DNA from: Mycobacterium sp.
GTDB taxonomy: Bacteria > Actinomycetota > Actinomycetes > Mycobacteriales > Mycobacteriaceae
Direction: 5' to 3'
Assembly (NCBI GenBank): GCA_018882965.1
Contig: VEQY01000039.1
Coordinates: forward strand, 1-33,390
Length of the DNA: 33,390 nucleotides
Below are positions 8,764-17,596 of the stretch, piece by piece. The stretch's first letter is position 1. Each line of letters begins with the position of its first letter. The position numbers were made by a program, and so were the translations under genes. The notes under the pieces are model-generated. The model made no database searches, was not told the DNA's origin, and saw only the letters and a list, made by a program, of their open reading frames with translations.

Positions 8764-10847
8764 TCCCGCCGCAGCATCCAGGCGCGCTGCTGCTCCGGGA
8801 TCGGCGGCAGGCTCAGGATGTGGGCGACGGCCCTGGCCGGCTCCAGCCGCACGAAGTTCGACTGGCCCCACTGATAGTCCTCGCCGGTGATCTCGTCATG
8901 GGCGACGAAGCGGTCCCAGGGGTGCATCGCCAGCGCGCCCATGTCGAGCGACACCACGCCCTCCTCAGGACCGAAGGGGTTCAGGGACACCACGATCAGC
9001 ACCAGATCGCCGGTGACCGGGTCGAACTTGCTGTAGGCGAGCAGTGCCTCGTTGTCGATCGTGTGAAACCAGATCGTCCGCAGCTGGCACAGAGCGGGGT
9101 GCGTGGCGCGAATCCGGTTGAGCGCGGTCAGGAAGGGCTCCAGGGAGCGTCCGGCGGCCAGCGCGCCCGCGAAGTCGCGCGGGCGCAACTCGTACTTCTC
9201 GGAGTCCAGGTACTCCTCACTGCCCGGTCGCACCGGCGTGTTCTCGAACAGCTCGTACCCGGAGTAGACCCCCCAGGACGGTCCCAGCGTGGCGGCCAGC
9301 ACGGCCCGGATGGCGAACATCCCCGGGCCGCCGTGCTGCAGGCTCTCGTGCAGGATGTCGGGGGTGTTGACGAACAGGTTGGGGCGGGCGTAGTCGGCGT
9401 TCTCGGCCAGATCCCGGGCGAACCTGAGCAGGTCCCACTTACTGGTGCGCCAGGTGAAGTACGAATACGACTGGGTGAAGCCGAGTTTGGCCAACCCGTA
9501 GAGCCGTGCCGGGCGGGTGAAGGCCTCGGAGAGGAATAGCACGTCGGGATCGTGGGTTTTGACCTCGCCGATCAGCCATGACCAGAAGTCCGGCGGCTTG
9601 GTGTGGGGGTTGTCCACCCGGAAGATCTTGACCCCGTGGGACATCCAGTGCAGGACCACCCGCAGCACCTCGTGGTAGATCCCGTGCGGGTCGTTGTCGA
9701 AATTGAGCGGGTAGATGTCCTGGTATTTCTTCGGTGGGTTCTCGGCATAGGCGATGGTGCCGTCAGGCAGTTCGGTGAACCACTCGCGGTGGTCGACGGC
9801 CCACGGATGGTCCGGGGCGCACTGCAACGCCAGGTCCAGGGCGACCTCCATGCCGAGCTTCGCCGCGGCCGCCACGAACGCGTCGAAGTCGGCCAGCGTT
9901 CCCAGCGCGGGATGCACGGCGTCGTGTCCGCCCGCAGCGCTGCCGATCGCCCACGGCGAGCCGACGTCGTCGGGCTCGGCGGTGACGGTGTTGTTGCGGC
10001 CCTTGCGGTGCACGGTGCCGATCGGATGGACCGGAGGAAGGTAGACCACGGTGAAGCCCATCTTGGCAATCCGGTCCAGCGCCTTCGCCGCTGTGGCGAA
10101 GGTGCCGTGCACCGCGGCGCCGTCGGGACCGAGGCCGCCGGTCGAGCGCGGAAACATCTCGTACCACGATCCGCACCGGGCCGCCGGCCGGTCCACCCAG
10201 ATGCTGTAGGCCGGGCCGCGGGTCAGCGGTTCACGCAGCGGGTTCCGGTCGAGCAGGTCGGTCACCTCGTGCGCCAGCGCGGGTGCCGCACGGTCCAGCG
10301 GGTCACCGGGGCGGCGCAACTCGCGCGCGGCGTCCAGCAGCGGGGTCCGCTCGGCTCTCGGGACCGCGGCGGCGGCGCGTTCGAGCAGTGCCGCGCCGAC
10401 CAGCAGGTCGTTGTGCAGATCCTGCTCGTCCTGCCCGGCCTCCAGCTTCACGGTCACCGCCCGGCGCCAGGTCGTGACGGGATCACCCCAGCCGTCGACC
10501 CGGAAGGTCCACAGTCCGACCCGGTCGGGGATGAACTGGCCGTGGAAGACGTCCGGGGTGCGGCCCAGGGACATCGGGGACAGCTCGGAGCTGGGCCGCG
10601 GGGCCGGGGGCGCCGCGCTGCCGGGCGCGACAGCGTCGGGTGCGCGGCCGGGCCGGGACGGATCGCGCGCGAGGCGGGGGTAGGCCGGACCCAGGTAGCG
10701 CACGACCAGCGTCGCGGCGACCGCCTCGTGCCCCTCCCGCCAGACCGTGGCCCGCACCGGGACCACTTCACCGACGACCGCCTTGGCCGGGTAGGTGCCG
10801 CAGGACACCACCGGCGCCACCTCGTCGATCTCGATACGGCCGGGCAC
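8760..10847 (-). CDS. glgE: Alpha-1,4-glucan:maltose-1-phosphate maltosyltransferase
   Basis: GlgE extends alpha-1,4-glucans with maltose-1-phosphate, the step that links trehalose (TreS-Pep2) to glucan. The 695-aa protein has the GH13_3 architecture. Nucleophile D412 is in [15 protein letters not shown], acid/base E441 in [10 protein letters not shown], and D497 in [22 protein letters not shown] and the N-terminal [21 protein letters not shown] are signatures of this enzyme. Residues ~62-92 form a Pro/Ala/Arg-rich variable linker. The start is GTG at 10847, preceded by a well-spaced TACGGT and no Shine-Dalgarno. It overlaps glgB by 4 bp and diverges from glgP. M. tuberculosis GlgE is a studied drug target because maltose-1-phosphate build-up is toxic. 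Confidence 0.97.
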   Translation of the reverse strand: MPGRIEIDEVAPVVSCGTYPAKAVVGEVVPVRATVWREGHEAVAATLVVRYLGPAYPRLARDPSRPGRAPDAVAPGSAAPPAPRPSSELSPMSLGRTPDVFHGQFIPDRVGLWTFRVDGWGDPVTTWRRAVTVKLEAGQDEQDLHNDLLVGAALLERAAAAVPRAERTPLLDAARELRRPGDPLDRAAPALAHEVTDLLDRNPLREPLTRGPAYSIWVDRPAARCGSWYEMFPRSTGGLGPDGAAVHGTFATAAKALDRIAKMGFTVVYLPPVHPIGTVHRKGRNNTVTAEPDDVGSPWAIGSAAGGHDAVHPALGTLADFDAFVAAAAKLGMEVALDLALQCAPDHPWAVDHREWFTELPDGTIAYAENPPKKYQDIYPLNFDNDPHGIYHEVLRVVLHWMSHGVKIFRVDNPHTKPPDFWSWLIGEVKTHDPDVLFLSEAFTRPARLYGLAKLGFTQSYSYFTWRTSKWDLLRFARDLAENADYARPNLFVNTPDILHESLQHGGPGMFAIRAVLAATLGPSWGVYSGYELFENTPVRPGSEEYLDSEKYELRPRDFAGALAAGRSLEPFLTALNRIRATHPALCQLRTIWFHTIDNEALLAYSKFDPVTGDLVLIVVSLNPFGPEEGVVSLDMGALAMHPWDRFVAHDEITGEDYQWGQSNFVRLEPARAVAHILSLPPIPEQQRAWMLRRE

Positions 10848-10854
10848 CCGACCA

Positions 10855-10860
10855 ACCGTA
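10855..10860 (-). promoter_or_regulatory. Predicted -10 element of glgE-glgB (leaderless)
   Basis: The minus strand reads TACGGT, then seven bases, then the GTG at 10847. The two divergent start codons are 83 bp apart, so this and the glgP -10 face away from each other over a short shared control region. Confidence 0.55.
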
Positions 10861-10917
10861 GTGGCCGCGGTGGGGCGCTGCTGCCGAAGCCGGGACGCGC
10901 GCGGGGCCGGTCCTCAG

Positions 10918-10923
10918 TAAGGT
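10918..10923 (+). promoter_or_regulatory. Predicted -10 element of glgP (leaderless)
   Basis: TAAGGT is followed by seven bases and then the GTG at 10931. No Shine-Dalgarno precedes the start. Confidence 0.55.
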
Positions 10924-10930
10924 CGGACCC

Positions 10931-13567
10931 GTGAAGGCGCTGCGCAGATTCACCGTCCGTGTCCCGTTGCCGGAGCGGCTGGCGGCACTGGGCCGGCTGT
11001 CGACGAATCTGCGCTGGTCGTGGGACGCCTCGACGCAGGACCTCTTCGAGAGCATCGATCCCGCGAAGTGGGCCCGCAGCGGCAACGACCCGGTGACCAT
11101 GCTCGGAGCGGTCAGCGCCCGGCGACTCGACGAACTCGCCACCGATCACGGCTTCCTGGAACGGCTCGACCGGCTCGCCGCCGATCTCGACGACTACCTG
11201 ACGCGGCCGATGTGGTACCAGGAGCGGCAGGCGGCCGTCGGGGACCAGGAGGCGGCGCTGCCCCGGGGCATCGCCTACTTCTCGATGGAGTTCGGCGTCG
11301 CCGCGGCGCTGCCGAACTACTCCGGCGGCCTGGGAATCCTGGCCGGCGATCACCTCAAGGCGGCCTCGGACCTCGGCCTGCCGCTGATCGGTGTGGGCCT
11401 GAACTACCGCTCGGGCTACTTCCGCCAGTCGCTGAGCTCCGAGGGGTGGCAGCACGAGAACTACCCGACGATGGATCCGCAGGGCTTGCCGCTGCACCTG
11501 CTGACCGAGACCGACGGAGCACCGGTACTCGTCGAGCTCGCGATGCCCGAGTCCCGCATGCTGCGCGCCCGGGTCTGGGTCGCCCAGGTCGGCCGAATTC
11601 CGTTGCTGCTGTTGGATTCCGACATCCCCGAGAACGACCACGACATGCATAACGTCACCGACCGGCTCTACGGCGGTGACCAGGAGCACCGCATCAAGCA
11701 GGAACTGCTGGCCGGCATCGGCGGGGTGCGGGCGATCCGGAGGTTCACCGCCATCGAAGGCCGCCCGGCGCCCGACGTGTTCCACATGAACGAGGGTCAC
11801 GCGGGCTTTCTGGGCGTCGAGCGCATCCGGGAACTGATGCTGACCGACGGCCTGGACTTCGACACCGCGCTGACCGTGGTGCGGGCCAGCACGGTCTTCA
11901 CCACGCACACCCCGGTGTCGGCGGGGATCGACCGGTTCCCGGTGGACCTTGTCCGGAGGTACTTCCTGGAAGACGCCACGGGCGACGCCGGCGAAGCGGT
12001 GGCGGGCTCGCTGCTGCCCGGGGTTCCGATCGAGCGGGTGCTGGCACTCGGCGCCGAAGAGGATCACGGCGATGACGGCGCCAAGTTCAACATGGCCCAC
12101 ATGGGCCTGCGGCTGGCCCAGCGGGCGAACGGAGTCTCCGAGCTGCACGGGCGGGTGAGCCGGGCGATGTTCGCCTCGCTGTGGCCGGGCTTCGACGCGC
12201 CGGAGGTACCGATCGGCTCCATCACCAACGGGGTGCACGGCCCGACCTGGGCTGCGCCGCAATGGCTTTCGCTGGGACGGGAGCTGGTTGGATCGGCGGA
12301 GGCCTTGCGCGAACAGGAGGCGTGGCAGCGACTCAACGAGGTCGACAACGGTCACATCTGGTGGATCCGGTCTCAGCTGCGAGCCAGGCTGGTCGAGGAC
12401 ATCCGCCGCCGGCTTCGGATGTCGTGGCTGGAACGCGGGATGACCGACGCTGAACTCGGGTGGACGGCCACGGCGTTCGATCCGGACGTGCTGACCGTCG
12501 GCTTCGCGCGCCGGGTGCCGACCTACAAGCGACTCACGCTCATGCTGCGTGACCCCGCTCGGTTGGAAGCCCTGCTGCTCGACGAGGCCCGGCCGATCCA
12601 GCTGGTGGTCGCCGGCAAGTCGCATCCGGCCGACGAGGACGGGAAGGCGCTCATCCAGCAGATCGTGCGCTTCGCCGACCGGGAGGCGGTACGCCATCGG
12701 ATCGCGTTCCTGCCGGATTACGACATGTCGATGGCCCGGTTGCTGTACTGGGGATGTGACGTGTGGCTGAACAACCCGCTGCGCCCGCTGGAGGCCTGTG
12801 GCACCTCAGGCATGAAGAGCGCTCTCAACGGCGGATTGAACCTGTCGATCCGCGACGGCTGGTGGGATGAGTGGTTCGACGGCGAGAACGGCTGGGAGAT
12901 TCCGACCGCGGAGGGCGTCGCCGATGAGGAACGTCGCGACGACCTGGAGGCCGCCGCCCTCTACGGTCTGCTGCGCGACGCGGTCGCACCGAAGTTCTAC
13001 GACCGTGACGAGCACGGCGTGCCGACCCGCTGGGTGGAGATGGTCCGCCACACCCTGCAGACCCTGGGGCCCAAGGTGCTGGCCTCACGGATGGTGCGCG
13101 ACTACACCGAGAAGTACTACGCGCCCGCAGCGCAGTCGGTGCGACGGACCGCCGCCCCGATCGACGGGTTGCCCTACGGCCAGGCGCGCGAACTGACGGC
13201 TTATCGGATGCGGGCCCGGGAGGTCTGGCCGGGCGTCGCGATCCCCGATGTGGACAGCACCGGCCTGCCCGACACTCCGCTGCTGGGTTCGAAGTTGACG
13301 CTGACCGCGACGGTGCACCTGGCCGGCCTGCGGCCCGATGAGGTGGTCGTGCAGGCGGTGCTGGGCCGGGTGGATGCCGACGGCACGCTGCTTCGCCCCG
13401 ACTACGTCGACATGGTCCACACCGGACCCGGCGAGGACGGCACCGAGATCTTCACCACCACCACGCCGCTCCCGCGCGCCGGTGCCGTGGGCTACACCGT
13501 GCGGGTGCTGCCGCACCATCCCCTGCTGGCGGGTGACTCCGAACTGGGCCTGGTGGCCCTGGCCTGA
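10931..13567 (+). CDS. glgP: Alpha-glucan phosphorylase (GT35, DUF3417-type)
   Basis: The enzyme releases glucose-1-phosphate from alpha-1,4-glucan, or builds chains in reverse, using pyridoxal phosphate. The 878-aa protein starts with the DUF3417 domain (RRFTVRVPLPERLAALGRL, NLRWSWD; ~1-120) typical of actinobacterial phosphorylases. The phosphorylase core follows (AYFSMEFGVAAALPNYSGGLG, VFHMNEGHAGFL, FTTHTPVSAGIDRFP). The PLP region reads EACGTSGMKSALNGG, with the expected Schiff-base lysine at K629. M. tuberculosis GlgP is 863 aa. It is divergent from glgE-glgB, so synthesis and breakdown of the glucan pool are encoded side by side. Confidence 0.95.
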   Translation: MKALRRFTVRVPLPERLAALGRLSTNLRWSWDASTQDLFESIDPAKWARSGNDPVTMLGAVSARRLDELATDHGFLERLDRLAADLDDYLTRPMWYQERQAAVGDQEAALPRGIAYFSMEFGVAAALPNYSGGLGILAGDHLKAASDLGLPLIGVGLNYRSGYFRQSLSSEGWQHENYPTMDPQGLPLHLLTETDGAPVLVELAMPESRMLRARVWVAQVGRIPLLLLDSDIPENDHDMHNVTDRLYGGDQEHRIKQELLAGIGGVRAIRRFTAIEGRPAPDVFHMNEGHAGFLGVERIRELMLTDGLDFDTALTVVRASTVFTTHTPVSAGIDRFPVDLVRRYFLEDATGDAGEAVAGSLLPGVPIERVLALGAEEDHGDDGAKFNMAHMGLRLAQRANGVSELHGRVSRAMFASLWPGFDAPEVPIGSITNGVHGPTWAAPQWLSLGRELVGSAEALREQEAWQRLNEVDNGHIWWIRSQLRARLVEDIRRRLRMSWLERGMTDAELGWTATAFDPDVLTVGFARRVPTYKRLTLMLRDPARLEALLLDEARPIQLVVAGKSHPADEDGKALIQQIVRFADREAVRHRIAFLPDYDMSMARLLYWGCDVWLNNPLRPLEACGTSGMKSALNGGLNLSIRDGWWDEWFDGENGWEIPTAEGVADEERRDDLEAAALYGLLRDAVAPKFYDRDEHGVPTRWVEMVRHTLQTLGPKVLASRMVRDYTEKYYAPAAQSVRRTAAPIDGLPYGQARELTAYRMRAREVWPGVAIPDVDSTGLPDTPLLGSKLTLTATVHLAGLRPDEVVVQAVLGRVDADGTLLRPDYVDMVHTGPGEDGTEIFTTTTPLPRAGAVGYTVRVLPHHPLLAGDSELGLVALA

Positions 13568-13606
13568 GAGTTTGGGAAGCCCCGCCCACGCCGTTTGGGC
13601 CGCGGG

Positions 13607-13612
13607 TAGGTT
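13607..13612 (+). promoter_or_regulatory. Predicted -10 element of the MspA-like gene (leaderless)
   Basis: TAGGTT is followed by seven bases and then GTG at 13620, which is immediately followed by ATG. The spacing favours the GTG as the first codon. Confidence 0.5.
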
Positions 13613-13619
13613 CCGTCGT

Positions 13620-14342
13620 GTGATGCGTGTGATCCGGGTGATCGGGGCCGTCGGACTCTGCCTGGCGACCGCGGCGCCGGCGGCGGCCGATCCCGAACCG
13701 CCCGCGCCAGGTCCCGGGGTTCCCGCGGTGGAACCCGTCGCCGCGGTCGAGGCCGCACCGCCGGTCGACCCGGGGATAGTGGCGTCGGCGCCGCCGGTCA
13801 CCACCGAGGCGCCCGACGGCGCGACTCTGACGATCTCCTCCCGAGACGAGACCCAACTGCCCGCCGCACCGCTGACCACCGCGATCTCATCGCGCGAATA
13901 CGTCGTCGGCGGGGTGTTCACCGGATCGGTCGCCGGTACCGGGGACACACCGTCAGGGGTCTTCGAGGTCGGCTACCAGATCGGCTGCGGGATCGACATG
14001 AGCACCTCCAACGGGGTGTCGATGACCGGGACCGCCGGCATCAACCCGGGTATCGGATTCGTCGACATCATTCCGCCGTTCGACAATTTCCTGGTTCCCT
14101 CAATCGGAGCGAACCTCGCCGGGGCGGTCACCGTCGGGCTCAAGCCAGGCATCATCGACAGCATTCCGGTGACCAAGAAGCGTTACACCGGCGACGCGCC
14201 GTGGATCTCGATCAACAACTTCCGGGTGCGCATCGACGGGTGTGTGGGCGAGTCGTTCATCCGCTCCTACGCGATCCTGACCAAGTCCACCGACGAGGGT
14301 GAGGCGATCCTGTCCTGGTACGGGGTCACCAAAGCCGTCTGA
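13620..14342 (+). CDS. MspA-family porin-like exported protein
   Basis: The 240-aa protein begins GTG-ATG (GTG preferred from the -10 spacing; ATG 13623 is the alternative). A Sec signal peptide (VIRVIGAVGLCLATAAPAAA) is cleaved around residue 23. A Pro/Ala/Val-rich linker (~24-65) follows. The C-terminal domain matches the MspA family: YVVGGVFTGSV, FEVGYQIGCGIDMS, TAGINPGIGF, VPSIGANLAGAVTVGLKPG, and the end SFIRSYAILTKSTD...WYGVTKAV. MspA octamers form water-filled pores in the mycobacterial outer membrane. Compared with MspA proper it has an N-terminal linker and a cysteine pair (C123, C208), which could form a disulfide after export. Pore function is inferred. It lies outside the M. tuberculosis synteny. 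Confidence 0.85.
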   Translation: MMRVIRVIGAVGLCLATAAPAAADPEPPAPGPGVPAVEPVAAVEAAPPVDPGIVASAPPVTTEAPDGATLTISSRDETQLPAAPLTTAISSREYVVGGVFTGSVAGTGDTPSGVFEVGYQIGCGIDMSTSNGVSMTGTAGINPGIGFVDIIPPFDNFLVPSIGANLAGAVTVGLKPGIIDSIPVTKKRYTGDAPWISINNFRVRIDGCVGESFIRSYAILTKSTDEGEAILSWYGVTKAV

Positions 14343-14352
14343 GGGCACCCGC

Positions 14353-15798
14353 TCAGGGGAAGCGCTTGATGCAGCGGTCCTCGTCGCCGAGCACCCCCAC
14401 CCGGAATGCGTCGATGCGGGAGAACCCGGCCGTCACCGTCTCCCCGTTGACGTCACTGGCGGCCAACCCGTTGGTGAGCAGACCCGACACCGCCTCGTCG
14501 ATGTCGCCCGCGGTCAGCGCGACCGTGTTGCCGTCCGGCGTGGCGATGTCCGCGGACATCTTGGCGGTCGCCACTCCGGTCAGGCAGGCGGTTCGCAGGC
14601 CGGCCTCCGCGTCATTGAGCGACAGTCCACCGCGTTCGCGCTGTAGCGCCAGCATGTAGCGCGACACGAGAGCCGAGTAAGCGGTGTTGTCGCCCTGCAG
14701 GACCACCCCGTCGAGACCCTCGGTGGTGGCGCCGATCGCCTGCAACTCGGTCAGGTCGACGGCGATGGTGTTGGTGGCCGGGCAGTAGGACGCCGGCGGG
14801 CTGGGCCGGGCGTCGGGGCAGGAGTCGGCCTTGGCGGTATCGAAGGTGAGCTGGGGCGGCTCGGTGGGTGCGAAGATGATGTTCAAGGCGTCGATGATCG
14901 AGCGGATCGACTCCTCGGTGACCTCCAGTTCGCCGGTCTGGTCGGAGGGCAGTTGCACCGGCAGGTCGCCGCGGCGCTGGGTGATCTCGGTCATCGTGAT
15001 CGCGGCACACGCCGCGGGGCCGTCGGTGAAACCGAACTGGAAGGCCGAGATGCGCTCGAAGGCCGACCCGTGTTCGTCGGAGCCGTCGTAGAAGTCGTTC
15101 TCGCTCAGCACCGGGTCGCGGAACGAGATCATCGCGGCGAGCAGGTTGTTGAGTCCGTCGCCTGTGCTCAGCGTGAAGCGGGGCGACTTACCCTCGGCCA
15201 CCCACCGCAGGTAAACCCCGGTCAGGCAGTCGGCCTGCTGCTCGGCCACCAGGGTCGGGACGGCCTGCGAACTGAGGCCGGCCTGTAGCTGGACGGCGTG
15301 GCCGTACTCGTGGGCGAGCACCATCGTGATCGCCATGTCCCCGTTGGCCTCCCGCATCGCCGGCAGCAGCACGGTGCGATCCCAGCCGATGGTGTTGTCG
15401 TCCTCACAGAAGCCCGCGTTGACCAGCCCCGCCGTCGATTCGCCGCAGAACTCGCCGTCGTAGTCGTCGGAGTCCCAGGAGATGACGGCCTTGACCGGTT
15501 CGAAGTCACCGCCGAAGGCCTCCGGGTAGGCGAATTTCCAGAACTCCTCGAGGTCGCTGACCGACTGACCGGCGAGCAGGTCGACCTCGCTGCCGTCGGT
15601 GCCGGTGACCTCGCGGGACTCCGCCTTGGCGTTGGGCCGCAGGCCGGTCGGACCGTCGACGGCCTCCAGGCCGCCCACCTTGAACGGGTCGGAGAACACC
15701 GAGACCGGGGTTCCGACGACCGCGGTCGTGCAGCCGGCCAGGACTGCGGCGGCCGCGGCGACGGTGACCGCACGTCGCAGGTGGCGTTTTCGGCGCAT
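14353..15798 (-). CDS. Lipoprotein neutral zinc metallopeptidase
   Basis: The 481-aa exported lipoprotein has a basic n-region, the hydrophobic VTVAAAAAVLAG, and lipobox LAGC with lipidated Cys23. The catalytic motif HEYGH (163-167) is followed by a third-ligand region VAEQQADC (E186/D190). This arrangement is like the predicted neutral zinc metallopeptidases of the YpfJ group (PF04228). Eight or more cysteines in the mature part suggest disulfides outside the membrane. The substrate is unknown. The start at 15798 follows a leaderless-type promoter. It is convergent with the MspA-like gene (10-bp gap) and divergent from the MBL gene. Confidence 0.88.
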   Translation of the reverse strand: MRRKRHLRRAVTVAAAAAVLAGCTTAVVGTPVSVFSDPFKVGGLEAVDGPTGLRPNAKAESREVTGTDGSEVDLLAGQSVSDLEEFWKFAYPEAFGGDFEPVKAVISWDSDDYDGEFCGESTAGLVNAGFCEDDNTIGWDRTVLLPAMREANGDMAITMVLAHEYGHAVQLQAGLSSQAVPTLVAEQQADCLTGVYLRWVAEGKSPRFTLSTGDGLNNLLAAMISFRDPVLSENDFYDGSDEHGSAFERISAFQFGFTDGPAACAAITMTEITQRRGDLPVQLPSDQTGELEVTEESIRSIIDALNIIFAPTEPPQLTFDTAKADSCPDARPSPPASYCPATNTIAVDLTELQAIGATTEGLDGVVLQGDNTAYSALVSRYMLALQRERGGLSLNDAEAGLRTACLTGVATAKMSADIATPDGNTVALTAGDIDEAVSGLLTNGLAASDVNGETVTAGFSRIDAFRVGVLGDEDRCIKRFP

Positions 15799-15804
15799 GC
15801 CCCC

Positions 15805-15810
15805 AGGATA
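15805..15810 (-). promoter_or_regulatory. Predicted -10 element of the lipoprotein peptidase (leaderless)
   Basis: The minus strand reads TATCCT, then six bases, then ATG at 15798. The hexamer is identical to the clpS -10 and has the same spacing. Confidence 0.6.
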
Positions 15811-15902
15811 GATTCACGCCCGAGATTCACCGCAGACACCATGGTTGACGTGGTGGAATCAGCGAGGTCGCTGCGCGGCAGCCGACATCAGAAAGGCGCG
15901 AC

Positions 15903-16916
15903 GTGGCATATGAGACCCCCAACCTCGCATCGCGGTTGGCTCCGGTCGAGTCGCTGACCGTCGACGTCCTCAGCGACAACGTCAGCGACACCTACGTCAG
16001 CAAGACGCCGTTCGCCCGTTCCGAGATGGAAAACGTGATCGAGGCCGGCGCCCCGGAGATCTCCGGCACGACTCTGCTGGTAGCCAACCTGGGCTATGGG
16101 CTCCGGTTGCGGTCGGTGACCGCCTCGGCCGAGCACGTGCTGCTGTTCGACACCGGAACCGAGGGTGCGGCGTTCCTGCGCAACTGCCGCAATGTGGGGG
16201 TCGACCTCGGGGAGGTGGAGGAGATCGCCATCACCCACGGCCACTGGGATCACATGGGTGCGCTGATCGACGCGGTCGACGCAATCGTGGCCGGCCGCGG
16301 CGAGGTCACCGTTCATGTCAACCCGCTGATGTTCCGCCAGCGCGGCGTGGAACTGGACGACGGCGCGGTGATCCCGACCGAGAAGGTGCCCACGCCCGAG
16401 GAACTGGCCGCCCACGGAGCGCTCGTGGTCAACGACGCCGAGGAGCGACTGCTGCTCGACGACCACTTCTACTACAGCGGCGAGATTCCGCGTCTGACCT
16501 CGTTCGAGACGGGCCGGTCGGATCACCTGTGCCGCGATCACGACGGCGACCCGTGGCATCCCGATCCGCTGCTGCTCGATGAGCGGATGCTGGTGGTGCA
16601 CGTGCGCGGACTCGGGCTGATCGTCTTCAGTGCCTGCTCGCACGCCGGGATCGTCAACGTCTGCACCGAGGTGGCACGGCAGTTTCCGGACATCCCCATT
16701 CACGCGGTGATGGGCGGACTTCACCTGGGTGGGGTCATGGAATCCATCATCGGGCAGACGGTGGCGGGACTCGCGCCCTTCGGCATCCGCCACATCATCG
16801 CCGGCCACTGCTCCGGCTGGCGGGCGGTGCACGCGCTGGCCGACGCCTACGGCGATGCCGTGAGTCAGTCGGCGGTGGGGACGAGCTACACCTTCCAGGC
16901 GATCCCGTCGGCATGA
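15903..16916 (+). CDS. MBL-fold metallo-hydrolase (COG1237-like)
   Basis: The 337-aa protein starts at GTG 15903, with GAAAGG at 15891-15896 as ribosome-binding site. Metallo-beta-lactamase motif: THGHWDHMG with H112, H114, D116 and H117. Further metal ligands are likely H247 (SACSHAGIVN) and H302 (IAGHCSGW). The pattern TVDVLSDN near the start and SACSHAGI resemble the COG1237 group, related to an archaeal methanopterin-pathway enzyme. That reaction is not expected in mycobacteria, so the substrate is unknown. It ends in an ATGA overlap with the DUF1275 gene, indicating one transcript. Confidence 0.85.
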   Translation: MAYETPNLASRLAPVESLTVDVLSDNVSDTYVSKTPFARSEMENVIEAGAPEISGTTLLVANLGYGLRLRSVTASAEHVLLFDTGTEGAAFLRNCRNVGVDLGEVEEIAITHGHWDHMGALIDAVDAIVAGRGEVTVHVNPLMFRQRGVELDDGAVIPTEKVPTPEELAAHGALVVNDAEERLLLDDHFYYSGEIPRLTSFETGRSDHLCRDHDGDPWHPDPLLLDERMLVVHVRGLGLIVFSACSHAGIVNVCTEVARQFPDIPIHAVMGGLHLGGVMESIIGQTVAGLAPFGIRHIIAGHCSGWRAVHALADAYGDAVSQSAVGTSYTFQAIPSA

Positions 16917-17596
16917 CGGTTTCCTCGCCGGTCTCGGAACGGCTGACGGTCGCCGCTCTGCTGCTGCTGACCTTCGCCACCGGTCTGGTGGACGCGGTCA
17001 GCGTGCTGCGCCTCGGTCACGTCTTCGTCGCCAACATGACCGGAAACGTGATCTTCCTCGGTTTCTGGTTCGTGCCGCACTCCGGGGTGGACCTGACCGC
17101 CGCGATTGTCGCCTTCCTGAGTTTTCTGACCGGAGCGGTGATTGCGGGGCGCTTCGGTCGGCGCTGGGATTCCGATGTGCGGCAGTGGATCACCGTGGCG
17201 CTGGGCAGCGAAGTCCTGATGCTGGCGGCGCTCTCGATCCTGGCCGGCACCGGAATCCTGGATTACCACGACAACACGAAGCTGATCCTCCTTGCAGGGC
17301 TGGCGATGACCTTCGGCGCACAGAACGCGACCGCGCGCTTCTTCGGCATCCAGGAACTCAGTACGACCGTGCTGACATCGACCATCGTCGCGATCGGCGC
17401 GGACAGTCGACTGGCCGGTGGCAGCGGCGCGCGCAGAGGGCTGCGCGTGAGCGTGGTCGCCACAATGGTCGCCGGAGCGGTGGTCGGCGCGACGCTGACA
17501 CTGTTCGTCGTGGCGCCGGTGATCGCGCTGGCCGCGTGCGTCGTCGCGGCGAGCCTGATCATCTTCCGCTCCGGCGGCCGGGTCCCTCGGGCCTAG
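16913..17596 (+). CDS. DUF1275 (YoaK-family) membrane protein
   Basis: The 227-aa protein has about six transmembrane helices (~12-32, 38-54, 60-80, 91-110, 121-140, 178-215). DUF1275 signatures are GLVDAVSVLRLGHVFVANMTGNVIFLG and GAQNATARFFGIQELSTTVLTST. The family is thought to be transporter-like but no substrate is established. The ATG overlaps the MBL-gene stop by 4 bp. Its TAG stop shares the CTAG palindrome with the stop of convergent dinG, so the two coding regions overlap tail to tail by 4 bp. Confidence 0.88.
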   Translation: MTVSSPVSERLTVAALLLLTFATGLVDAVSVLRLGHVFVANMTGNVIFLGFWFVPHSGVDLTAAIVAFLSFLTGAVIAGRFGRRWDSDVRQWITVALGSEVLMLAALSILAGTGILDYHDNTKLILLAGLAMTFGAQNATARFFGIQELSTTVLTSTIVAIGADSRLAGGSGARRGLRVSVVATMVAGAVVGATLTLFVVAPVIALAACVVAASLIIFRSGGRVPRA

